A stretch of DNA of 5,928 nt from Acidobacteriota bacterium. GTDB taxonomy: Bacteria; Acidobacteriota; UBA6911; RPQK01; JADFOI01. The stretch lies in assembly GCA_030624355.1 (NCBI GenBank), contig JAUXKG010000176.1:1-5928 (forward strand). The letters run 5' to 3'. The translations under genes and the position numbers were made by a program. Shown here in pieces: positions 1 through 5,928 of the stretch (its first letter is position 1; each line of letters opens with the position of its first letter). The notes below the pieces were generated by a model that ran no database searches, had not been told where the DNA came from, and saw only the letters and a list, made by a program, of their open reading frames with translations.

Positions 1-1692
1 CTGGTCTTGTACAACGGCAAGGTCCTGACAGCCGATGACGATTTCACGATTTTTGAAGCGGTGGCCGTTCGTGACGGGAAGTTCCTGGCGGTGGGCCAGA
101 GTGATCGTATCCAGCGCATGGCGGGTCCTCAGACCAGGCAGGTTGATCTTGACGGAAGAAGTGTGATGCCCGGTCTGTTCGACCCGCATCTGCACCAAGC
201 TTGGGTCGGTCAAGTGCTCAAGACAGGTTCCTGGAGCCTGGAATTGGCGGATCTCGACAGTGGTCTCGAGGAAATCAAGGAAATCGTGGAACAGGCTACT
301 CCTGGAGAGTGGCTGTTTTTCGGCGGCCCCTACAACAAAGTACTGATCAATGAGATGAATCGCCAGCTTGTGGACCCGATTTCACCTGACAATCCGGTGG
401 TGATCGTGACGGGTTGTAACATTGGTATCGCAAACACACTGGCCCTAAAAGCCATCCCGCCAGAAACGGGCGGCCTTGTCAAAAACCCACAGACGGGGGA
501 GCCCACCGGACTGGTCTCGGGATTTGCACTGGGGGTACTGGCCTATGATGTTCGCCCTCAGCCCCAGATTACAGAAGAGGACGTTCAGGTACAAAAGCAG
601 ATTTTCAAGAAACTCAACTTTCAGGGTTTGACCACCCTTATCGGGCGATCACAGGGGCTGACCTTCTCGATTCTGAAGGAAGTATGGGCACGAGGAGAGT
701 TGACAGTGCGGATTCGAGTCGCCCATGAACTGATGCGCCAAAATCCCAATGCAGAGGCCTATTTGAAGCGCATGGGGAACCTGAGCGGCTTTGGAGACGC
801 CATGATGAAGATTCATGGAACCACTGTCCAACCCGCGGATTGTAATAGCGGTGGTGGAGCCGTACTGACCTGGAACGCCAAGATTCGAGAAGTGGAGACT
901 TCCCCCTATGGCCCTTACGGTAAGAACTACTGGGAAAGCTTTGGCAACGATCTGGAACACAGTGAGGCTCAAAGTATCATTTTGGCCAATCGCTATGGTT
1001 GGAACATCACCAGTTTACACAGCTCAGGTGATCGGGCTTCCAGCGTGATTCTGGATGCCTTTGAAAAGGCCAACAAAGAGAAGCCTCTGCAGGGTCAATG
1101 GTCCTTTGATCATGGTACCTTTCGCACCAAGCAGAACATCGAGCGAGCCAACGAGTTGGGCGTAATCTTTGGCGTAATGGCTATGCCCCTTTTTAGAGAT
1201 GAGCCCGCGAGCCTCATCTATCAGTATGGGGCTGACCAGGTCAACCGGCTCGCGCCGGTCAGAAACATGATTGACGCAGGGATGAAGCCGGTGATGGAGG
1301 CAGATAGCCGAGGCCCGTATTCATCACCGTTGTGGAACATGGAAATGCTCATTACCCGTAATGATGGGGAAGGAGGAAGAACGTGGGGGGCGGATCAAAA
1401 AATCACTCGCCAGGAAGCCCTGTGGATGAAAACCAACTGGGCTTCCTACTATTCGGCAGATGAGGATATTCTGGGAACCATCGAGGTGGGGAAACTGGCC
1501 GATCTGGTGGTGCTAGGGGGAAATTACATGACGGTGCCCGAAGACAGGATCTCGGAACTCCTCGTTGACCTGACGGTAGTGGACGGAAAAGTTGTGTACG
1601 ACCGGAGCAGGGATGGAGTGATCCGGCTTCCAATGTGGGATGATGCGGGAGGAAGAAATTTTTCGGCTTCACCGGTGGTTACCGAAAGGTAA
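1..1692 (+). CDS. Amidohydrolase family protein, YtcJ-like (5' end outside window)
   Basis: This is a metal-dependent hydrolase of the amidohydrolase superfamily (Amidohydro_3/YtcJ type), expected to cleave C-N bonds of amides or cyclic compounds; the substrate is unknown. The frame is open to the left edge, and the residues before the TTG codon at 7 (Leu-Val) fit the usual N-terminal strand, so the true start lies upstream. Numbering from that TTG, the metal-binding HxH is H61/H63 in the motif DPHLH. Barrel histidines are H338 (SLHSSGDRA) and H369 (FDHGTF), and D433 (EADSRG) sits where the family usually has GSD. The C-terminal half ends with the typical GTIEVGKLADLVVL segment (from residue 490) and a VVDGKVVYD strand that closes the small beta-sandwich. 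About 560 residues is normal for the family. No signal peptide is visible, but the true N-terminus is missing. The 3' end converges on the next gene with a 27-base gap. Family call is firm; substrate is not. Confidence 0.93.
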   Translation: MVLYNGKVLTADDDFTIFEAVAVRDGKFLAVGQSDRIQRMAGPQTRQVDLDGRSVMPGLFDPHLHQAWVGQVLKTGSWSLELADLDSGLEEIKEIVEQATPGEWLFFGGPYNKVLINEMNRQLVDPISPDNPVVIVTGCNIGIANTLALKAIPPETGGLVKNPQTGEPTGLVSGFALGVLAYDVRPQPQITEEDVQVQKQIFKKLNFQGLTTLIGRSQGLTFSILKEVWARGELTVRIRVAHELMRQNPNAEAYLKRMGNLSGFGDAMMKIHGTTVQPADCNSGGGAVLTWNAKIREVETSPYGPYGKNYWESFGNDLEHSEAQSIILANRYGWNITSLHSSGDRASSVILDAFEKANKEKPLQGQWSFDHGTFRTKQNIERANELGVIFGVMAMPLFRDEPASLIYQYGADQVNRLAPVRNMIDAGMKPVMEADSRGPYSSPLWNMEMLITRNDGEGGRTWGADQKITRQEALWMKTNWASYYSADEDILGTIEVGKLADLVVLGGNYMTVPEDRISELLVDLTVVDGKVVYDRSRDGVIRLPMWDDAGGRNFSASPVVTER

Positions 1693-1719
1693 GGGCATTC
1701 AAGGCGAGGGGGCTAGCGG

Positions 1720-2322
1720 CTAGTGCATGTAAAAGAAGCACGCGAACATCACAGGAATGTCAAGAGTTTCAATCTCCCCATTTTCTGCTGTTAAATCGAC
1801 CGGTTGGGGCGGATCGTCCGTAGTGAAAGCTTCAGCCTTGTTTATCAGCTCTATTATTTCTCCGGTAGGAGCCAGAGGGGAAATCTGGAAAATAAGTCGG
1901 ACTACAATCCCGGAAGGAATCGCTTTGTTCGCTTCACTGGTAACGATGACTTCCAGGATCGAGTTCTCAGGGTTTTCATCACCAGTTCTCACTGCAGTCT
2001 GTAGCACAGCATTGACCGAGTCAGCTAATGCACCCTTCCTAGCCTCCTCAAAGGAAAGCCAGTCGGTAGGAAAGCTTATCTCAGTAATGATCTTCCCGAT
2101 TTCGATCCCCTCGGCAGGACTTAAGATAAGGGGTATGAAGGCTAGCTCACCCGGGGTTGACTTGTCAAACCCTACGTGCCATCGACTGACCATCGCCCCT
2201 TCCTGCTGCGCACCCAATGAGGCCAAACTGGAAAAGCCTAGCAAGATCAGGGCACTCGTTAGGGTGGTCGCCATCTTGGGAAGTCTGCCCCCTTTTTCGT
2301 TTTTCCACAGTTGACAGAACAT
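1720..2322 (-). CDS. Small exported protein with cohesin-like domain
   Basis: This is a 200-residue protein of unknown role. The N-terminus looks like a signal peptide: basic residues K7, K10, R13 and K16, a hydrophobic stretch from about 19 to 36, and likely cleavage near LGA|QQ (38/39). There is no lipobox cysteine. Residues about 55-188 alternate short beta strands in the order seen in cohesin-type sandwiches: an opening strand (AFIPLILSP), an IGKIITEISFP strand followed by a 'WLSFEEARKG' step, an ILEVIVTSE strand, a GIVVRLIFQIS strand, and a closing NGEIETLD strand. I chose the ATG at 2322 because GAGGGAG (2328-2334) lies five bases upstream; a GTG at 2340 would add six residues and has no comparable site. 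The last ten residues (PVMFACFFYMH region) are oddly hydrophobic and aromatic. It is transcribed divergently from the UbiD gene. It could be a surface or periplasmic binding or scaffold protein; the fold call is by pattern only. Confidence 0.72.
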   Translation of the reverse strand: MFCQLWKNEKGGRLPKMATTLTSALILLGFSSLASLGAQQEGAMVSRWHVGFDKSTPGELAFIPLILSPAEGIEIGKIITEISFPTDWLSFEEARKGALADSVNAVLQTAVRTGDENPENSILEVIVTSEANKAIPSGIVVRLIFQISPLAPTGEIIELINKAEAFTTDDPPQPVDLTAENGEIETLDIPVMFACFFYMH

Positions 2323-2419
2323 CTTGACTCCCTCAGCCACTGACCAGTGACATAATCAAAATCATTCTTTCTAAATAGGGACACACGCTGGTTGCGATGG
2401 ATCACCTGCAATACGATTC

Positions 2420-2432
2420 TGAACAATGTTCA
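2420..2432. promoter_or_regulatory. Perfect 6+6 dyad TGAACA-A-TGTTCA, possible operator
   Basis: The half-site TGAACA and its exact reverse complement TGTTCA are separated by one base. It lies about 98 bases upstream of the exported-protein start and about 300 bases upstream of the UbiD start. Such a dyad is the usual shape of a dimeric regulator site. It resembles, but does not match, the GAAC-N4-GTTC LexA box, because the spacer between GAAC and GTTC is three bases. The regulator is unknown, and a chance occurrence is possible. Confidence 0.3.
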
Positions 2433-2512
2433 AATGGACTTTCCCAACTTCCCCAATTAGTCACCGTTGTGATGTCTGCATCGATGAATCCATGCAGGGA
2501 ATTGTTGGGAGG

Positions 2513-2526
2513 ACCGTTTAAACAGT
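2513..2526. promoter_or_regulatory. Imperfect 14-base palindrome centred on GTTTAAAC, possible operator
   Basis: ACCGTTTAAACAGT is a palindrome with a single mismatched pair; its core GTTTAAAC is perfect over eight bases. Its centre is about 93 bases from the centre of the other dyad, close to a whole number of helical turns. It sits about 210 bases upstream of the UbiD start. A regulator site is plausible, but there is no direct evidence. Confidence 0.25.
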
Positions 2527-2713
2527 TGCCAAGACCTCACATATAGCACACAAACCAGAACAAGACAACGAGAGAAGCTTTGATTACACTGCTCCAGCAG
2601 ATCCTACGGAGATCCGCCTCCTGACTCGCTTCTGCTCCTCCTATAGATTCTGTGCTTTCAAACTGCTTTTAACATTATCCAATGACTGCCGGCGAGGAAA
2701 CTAGTCTCCGTAC

Positions 2714-2730
2714 GGGAGGGGAGGAGAGAG
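2714..2730 (+). promoter_or_regulatory. Strong purine-rich ribosome binding site of the UbiD gene
   Basis: GGGAGGGGAGGAGAGAG contains overlapping GGAGG-like cores 5-12 bases before the ATG at 2734 and fixes that start. Just upstream, CTCC (2706-2709) could pair with any of several GGAG copies after a GTAC loop. This might partly mask the site, but the stem is only four pairs. Confidence 0.7.
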
Positions 2731-2733
2731 CGA

Positions 2734-3036
2734 ATGCCTTATGAAGGGTTGCGCGATTACCTGGAGGCTTTAGAAAAGAAGGGGCTATTCCACTGGACCA
2801 ATCAAGAGGTGGACAAGGACTGGGAGATTCCCTCGCTGGCCCGAATGATCTTTCAGGGCTTTCCCGAAGAAGAACGTTTTGGAATCGGTTTTCGCAACAT
2901 CCGAGGGTTCCCCGGCCATCGGCTCGTCACCGGAGTGATCGCTGCCTCCACCCAACAGATCGCCACCGCTCTGGAAACCGAAGCGTCCCCCTTCCTATCT
3001 TCGAGCGTATTACCAAGGGAATCAACCACCCCATAG
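2734..3036 (+). CDS. UbiD-family decarboxylase, N-terminal part (frame broken near 2991)
   Basis: This is the first part of a UbiD-type enzyme. The opening residues MPYEGLRDYLEALEKKG, then EVDKDWEIPSLARMIFQG and the FRNIRGFPGHRLVTG strand, match the usual N-terminal domain of the family. The ATG at 2734 is fixed by the strong ribosome binding site before it. The real protein sequence runs to about residue 85 (ALETEAS). After that this frame gives an unrelated tail (roughly residues 87-100) and stops at 3034-3036. In the next frame the expected sequence continues as PLPIFERITKG. One extra C in the C5 run at 2987-2991 would join the two into a single 482-residue protein, a normal UbiD length. 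Read as it stands, this fragment has no active site and should not work alone. It is best treated as the 5' part of one gene with the following entry. Confidence 0.82.
   Translation: MPYEGLRDYLEALEKKGLFHWTNQEVDKDWEIPSLARMIFQGFPEEERFGIGFRNIRGFPGHRLVTGVIAASTQQIATALETEASPFLSSSVLPRESTTP
2987..2991 (+). other. Frameshift site in the UbiD gene (C5 run)
   Basis: Upstream of this run the UbiD sequence reads in one frame, and downstream it reads in the frame one base earlier. Changing the C5 run to C6 gives A-S-P-L-P-I-F-E-R and a continuous gene from 2734 to 4181. No other break is seen. A missed base in sequencing or assembly, or a young disabling mutation, explains it best. Confidence 0.75.
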
Positions 3037-3047
3037 AGCCCGTACTG

Positions 3048-4181
3048 GTGGAGTCAGGCCCGTGCAAGGAAGTCATCATTGGCGAGAAGGATCTGGACTT
3101 GCTGTCCTTTCCCATCCCCATCTGGACGCCCGAAAAGGACGCGGGACCGTATCTCACCCCGCTATGGGTTACCAAGGATCCTGAGACTGGAGCCCGGGAC
3201 ATCGGTATCCGCCGGTGTCAGGTGAAAGGGCGAAATAAGACGGGAATTCTCTTCGGCGCCCCGGACCGATACGGTGCCGTCCATCATGCCCGGTGGAAGG
3301 AGTTGGGAAAACCTATGCCCGCCGCTATTTTTATGGGAGTCGACCCGGTGATCTACTTGACCGGTCCCTCCCGCTTTGGGATCGACGAGTTGGCGGTGGC
3401 CGGCGGCATTCGTGAGAAACCAGTGGAGCTGGTTCGGTGTGAGACGTGTGACCTTGAAGTCCCCGCCAACGCCGAGATAGTGGTCGAGGGAGAAGTTTCC
3501 ACAGATTATGTGGAGCCGGAAGGCCCGTTCGGGGAGTTCACCGGCTTCATGGCCGGTGGACGGGAGTGTCCGGTCTTTACGGCCAAGTGCATCACCCACC
3601 GGAAGGACCCCATACTCCTGGGACTCATCAGCCAGTTTCCGCCCAGCGAGAGCTCGATGATCAAGCGGAATCTTCTAGAGGCTGCTCTCTTCAAGCACCT
3701 CACGGCCGATCTACATATCCCCGGAATCACAGACATCCATGCTCTGGAGGCGGGAGGCTGCACAGCTATCCTCTGGATGAGCATCAAGAAGATGCACGCA
3801 GGGCACGTCGATCAGCTGGTCTTCGGCGTAATGGGTTACTTTGGGATGAGCTATTACAAGTGGATCGTGGTGACGGATGAGGACGTAGACATTCGAGATC
3901 CCTTCATGAGGGACTGGGTCCTGTCCTGGCTGGTGCGGCCCGAGAAGGACATGCGCATCATCCCTAACACGGCTGCTATTGAACTCGATCCCTCCGCAAT
4001 GCCTCCCACGGAGATCTTCAGGGAGCCCATGGGGGCCAAGGTTATCATTGACGCCACCAAAAAATGGGAGTACCCGGCCATCTCCCTTCCGCCCAGAGAA
4101 TCACTGGAACAGGTCATCAAAAACTGGAATCGATACGAACTGCCTCCGCTGCGCGACGTCCGAATCCCTAAGGGGGCCTGA
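3048..4181 (+). CDS. UbiD-family prenylated-FMN (de)carboxylase, catalytic part
   Basis: This carries the catalytic core of a UbiD-family enzyme, which adds or removes CO2 on unsaturated or aromatic acids using prenylated FMN. In joined numbering (482 residues), R161 (GIRRCQ) fits the catalytic arginine, H184/H185 and E248 (NAEIVVEG) fit the cofactor and metal site, and E263 and E268 in EGPFGE fit the two catalytic glutamates of the known R-E-E set. The THRKDPILLG and PPSESSMIKR segments are also typical. GTG 3048 is only the first formal start codon: homologous sequence (IFERITKG...PIEPVLV) is encoded upstream in the same frame from about 2991, and no ribosome binding site precedes 3048. This is therefore the 3' part of the gene beginning at 2734. 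No ubiX, needed to make the cofactor, is in the window. Its 3' end faces the hydrolase gene across 54 bases. Substrate unknown; family certain. Confidence 0.9.
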   Translation: MESGPCKEVIIGEKDLDLLSFPIPIWTPEKDAGPYLTPLWVTKDPETGARDIGIRRCQVKGRNKTGILFGAPDRYGAVHHARWKELGKPMPAAIFMGVDPVIYLTGPSRFGIDELAVAGGIREKPVELVRCETCDLEVPANAEIVVEGEVSTDYVEPEGPFGEFTGFMAGGRECPVFTAKCITHRKDPILLGLISQFPPSESSMIKRNLLEAALFKHLTADLHIPGITDIHALEAGGCTAILWMSIKKMHAGHVDQLVFGVMGYFGMSYYKWIVVTDEDVDIRDPFMRDWVLSWLVRPEKDMRIIPNTAAIELDPSAMPPTEIFREPMGAKVIIDATKKWEYPAISLPPRESLEQVIKNWNRYELPPLRDVRIPKGA

Positions 4182-4235
4182 CTGCAGTGAGAGTCGGCCT
4201 CTTTACAGCCGGTTCGCGACCAGGGGCGATGCGGC

Positions 4236-5928
4236 CTAATGACGACCACTCACCGCCGGTTTTCCGATATCCGAGTCCACCGCCTTCCTGATGTACTCGA
4301 GCACGGCACTTTCACTGAGGAGATTTTGCCCCATGAGCTCTGATACAACTTGGGTAACGCAGCTGACATACCGGGCATGGGTGAGGTCTTCATAGGGTCC
4401 TAAGACACCGTACTTTCGTCCTTCTTCCGCCCGCCTTCGCCAGGCTTGGGTGACACTCTCTCGTGTGTCCCGAACGTGGTTTTTGTTCATGTCAACGAGG
4501 TAGCCGCGACTATCCAGTGGCTCCAGCCACTCCTGGGAAAAGTCGCGAGGAAGAGTCTCGGTGTCAGCATTGAGGGCAGGGCGAGCCTCTTTTAGATAGG
4601 GGACAAGACCCGTCCTTCCCGGACTCTTAATACCCTCGGGGAACTCATAATAGACACCCGTCGGACAGGCGATCTCAGGCAAGGCAATAGCTGGATTCTC
4701 GAGATGACCATCTCTGTCGGCATCTCCGAGGTTGTACGCATCGGAACGAGTGGGACCCGGGTCGATGCCATCGTCTACCCAGTGGTCCAACACATCGATC
4801 AGAACATCAAAGACTCCACTCAAATCAATATTTTGCGAGGAAAGCTCGGATCGCCAGAGTCGGCCAGCGTCAAGGTGGCTGACTCCCTGAATTTCATATG
4901 TCCGGATTCTTGGACCCAGGCCTTTCTCGAGCAGAATGCGAGCATTTCTTCGTTTCAGGGAAATATAAGGTCCGGTCACGTAATCATTGCCGGCGTAAAT
5001 CTGATGGGCTATGTCGATCTGTTCAGCAAAGGCTTTTCTGTGCGCATCATCGAAAACCAGGTGATCCTTCTGATCCACGCTGAGGGTGAAGACACCCTCC
5101 TTCTCCGGACCGCGAACGAAGTGTAGGGTTGGCATGTACCAACCACCGCCCGCGTCGTCCGCCAGGATTCCATCGAAGACTTTATCCCCGTTCTCATACA
5201 GGTTCGCCCCGGGTACATAGTTAATGAGATGTCCTATGCTGGCACCCGCCGAATGACCGTAGTAGTAGGTACGCTCGGTTTTGCGCCCAAGCTGGGATTC
5301 GACGAAGGCCGTCGCAAGCTGCGTAAAATCGATGATCAGACCGGTGTGGTAGGGATAACTCTTATCGGTCAAAACAGTACCATCATCCAGGGTCACCTGC
5401 TCTGCCCCAGAACGAGAACCGAACTTAGTAGCCGAGCGGCGCGTATAGGCGACCGCATAGCCCTTGTCAATCATCAGGCCTGCATAGGCATTGCCTCCCA
5501 TCAGTGGATTGTATTGATTTGGCTTTCGAGGCATGAGATTGCCCAAACGGGGGTACATGGCGGACCCGTGCACGCTGACAAACAGTTTACCGTTCCAGTC
5601 TGAGGCGGACTCGGGGAGAAGAATCGTCATTCCGCTGCCTTTATCGGCCTCATAGGTGCCAATCCCGTGAAAATAAGGACCCATGTTCCCCCGTTGGGCC
5701 AGCGTAAACTCAGGAACGTTGGTAAAGTACTCGTTGTATTGGAGGTTGTTCATGACCGTGTAGCCTGGAATTGAGCCGCTGATCCCCATGTCGACCCGGC
5801 GGAAGGCAACACCGTAGGCGTTGCGTAGCTTCTTTTGCTCGACAATGTTGCAAGTCTTAGGCCCAACCAATTGACCGTTCACCGTCTTCCTGGGTCCGAT
5901 ATAGCGACTGCAGTCCTCCCCTACTGAC
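4236..5928 (-). CDS. Alpha/beta hydrolase domain protein (5' end outside window)
   Basis: This is a large serine hydrolase, most like the Abhydrolase_10 type with some tannase-like character; an ester or lactone substrate is likely but unknown. Numbering from the GTG at 5882, the nucleophile is S211 in GHSAG, preceded by a hydrophobic strand. H105-G106 (VSVHGSA) fits the oxyanion-hole strand, and H336 (GVSHLDAG) is the likely catalytic histidine; I cannot place the acid with certainty. Two EF-hand-like calcium loops follow: DADRDGHLENPA (387-398) and DMNKNHVRDTRE (464-475). The frame stays open from 5882 to the right edge, adding residues such as SRYIGPRKT that look native, so GTG 5882 is not the true start and any signal peptide is out of view. 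Reaches TAG at 4236-4238 after a charged C-terminal stretch of about 70 residues. It converges with the UbiD gene; no terminator hairpin with a T-run is visible between them. Confidence 0.88.
   Translation of the reverse strand, partial: SVGEDCSRYIGPRKTVNGQLVGPKTCNIVEQKKLRNAYGVAFRRVDMGISGSIPGYTVMNNLQYNEYFTNVPEFTLAQRGNMGPYFHGIGTYEADKGSGMTILLPESASDWNGKLFVSVHGSAMYPRLGNLMPRKPNQYNPLMGGNAYAGLMIDKGYAVAYTRRSATKFGSRSGAEQVTLDDGTVLTDKSYPYHTGLIIDFTQLATAFVESQLGRKTERTYYYGHSAGASIGHLINYVPGANLYENGDKVFDGILADDAGGGWYMPTLHFVRGPEKEGVFTLSVDQKDHLVFDDAHRKAFAEQIDIAHQIYAGNDYVTGPYISLKRRNARILLEKGLGPRIRTYEIQGVSHLDAGRLWRSELSSQNIDLSGVFDVLIDVLDHWVDDGIDPGPTRSDAYNLGDADRDGHLENPAIALPEIACPTGVYYEFPEGIKSPGRTGLVPYLKEARPALNADTETLPRDFSQEWLEPLDSRGYLVDMNKNHVRDTRESVTQAWRRRAEEGRKYGVLGPYEDLTHARYVSCVTQVVSELMGQNLLSESAVLEYIRKAVDSDIGKPAVSGRH

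Larger units (their letters stand above)
2323..2733. other. Divergent intergenic control region
   Basis: This stretch of about 410 bases lies between the starts of the exported-protein gene (-) and the UbiD gene (+), so promoters for both should be here. I see no credible coding frame: all frames are broken at short intervals. It contains a perfect dyad at 2420-2432, an imperfect 14-base dyad at 2513-2526, an AGATCC direct repeat with 11-base period (2599-2615), and the ribosome binding sites of both genes at its ends. I looked for -35/-10 pairs on both strands. The best plus-strand candidate, CTGACT (2621) with TATAGA (2642), has a short 15-base spacer and is not convincing. Confidence 0.6.

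Noticed and set aside
1711..1724. GCTAGC/GGCTAG repeat between the first two genes as a terminator
   Set aside because: The possible stem is only four to five pairs and no T-run follows on either strand.
1757..2314. Long open frame on the plus strand opposite the exported-protein gene
   Set aside because: The minus-strand frame has a signal peptide, a good ribosome binding site and a coherent strand pattern. The plus-strand product is serine-rich with no domain logic and no ribosome binding site.
2461..2472. TCAC-CGTT-GTGA short dyad
   Set aside because: Four-base half-sites are expected by chance in a region of this length.
2476..2497. CTGCAT...ATGCAG inverted repeat in the divergent region
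   Set aside because: It is a six-pair stem with a ten-base loop and no T-run, so it is neither a terminator nor a compact operator.
2986..2998. Programmed -1 ribosomal frameshift in the UbiD gene
   Set aside because: A Pro tRNA could re-pair on the C run, but there is no X XXY YYZ slippery heptamer, no evident stimulatory hairpin, and UbiD enzymes are not known to use recoding.
4182..4235. Bidirectional terminator between the UbiD and hydrolase genes
   Set aside because: There are scattered GGCC and GCCGG motifs but no stable stem followed by T residues in either direction.
5880..5882. GTG as the start of the alpha/beta hydrolase
   Set aside because: The frame stays open to the window edge with native-looking sequence, and no ribosome binding site precedes the GTG.

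Overview
The window holds four protein genes in alternating orientation (+, -, +, -). No two neighbours can share an operon within the window. From left to right they are: a metal-dependent amidohydrolase of the YtcJ type (5' end cut by the window edge), a small exported protein with a cohesin-like beta-sandwich, a UbiD-family decarboxylase broken by a one-base frameshift, and a large alpha/beta hydrolase (5' end cut by the right edge). There are no RNA genes, insertion sequences, CRISPR arrays or strong terminators that I can support.

The organism is a bacterium of middling G+C (mid-50s per cent by eye, not computed) with purine-rich Shine-Dalgarno sites. The small exported protein resembles cohesin-fold secreted proteins that I associate with Acidobacteriota. 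The hydrolase and UbiD families are also common in soil and marine heterotrophs. I therefore lean weakly towards Acidobacteriota or a similar environmental lineage. This is inference and cannot be settled from 6 kb.

Layout: 1-1692 amidohydrolase (+); 1693-1719 short convergent gap; 1720-2322 exported cohesin-like protein (-); 2323-2733 the divergent control region, non-coding and holding two near-perfect dyads and a strong ribosome binding site for the next gene; 2734-4181 UbiD decarboxylase (+), in two frames joined at a run of five C at 2987-2991; 4182-4235 convergent gap; 4236-5928 alpha/beta hydrolase (-).

The three enzymes fit a general picture of catabolism of small, possibly aromatic or ester-linked compounds: ester hydrolysis, amide or ring hydrolysis, and prenylated-FMN-dependent (de)carboxylation. 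Nothing in the sequence fixes a substrate or shows that they act in one pathway. The most useful observations are the frameshift in an otherwise intact UbiD gene, the two EF-hand-like calcium loops in the hydrolase, and the cohesin-like exported protein nearby. I see no convincing new multi-gene system here.
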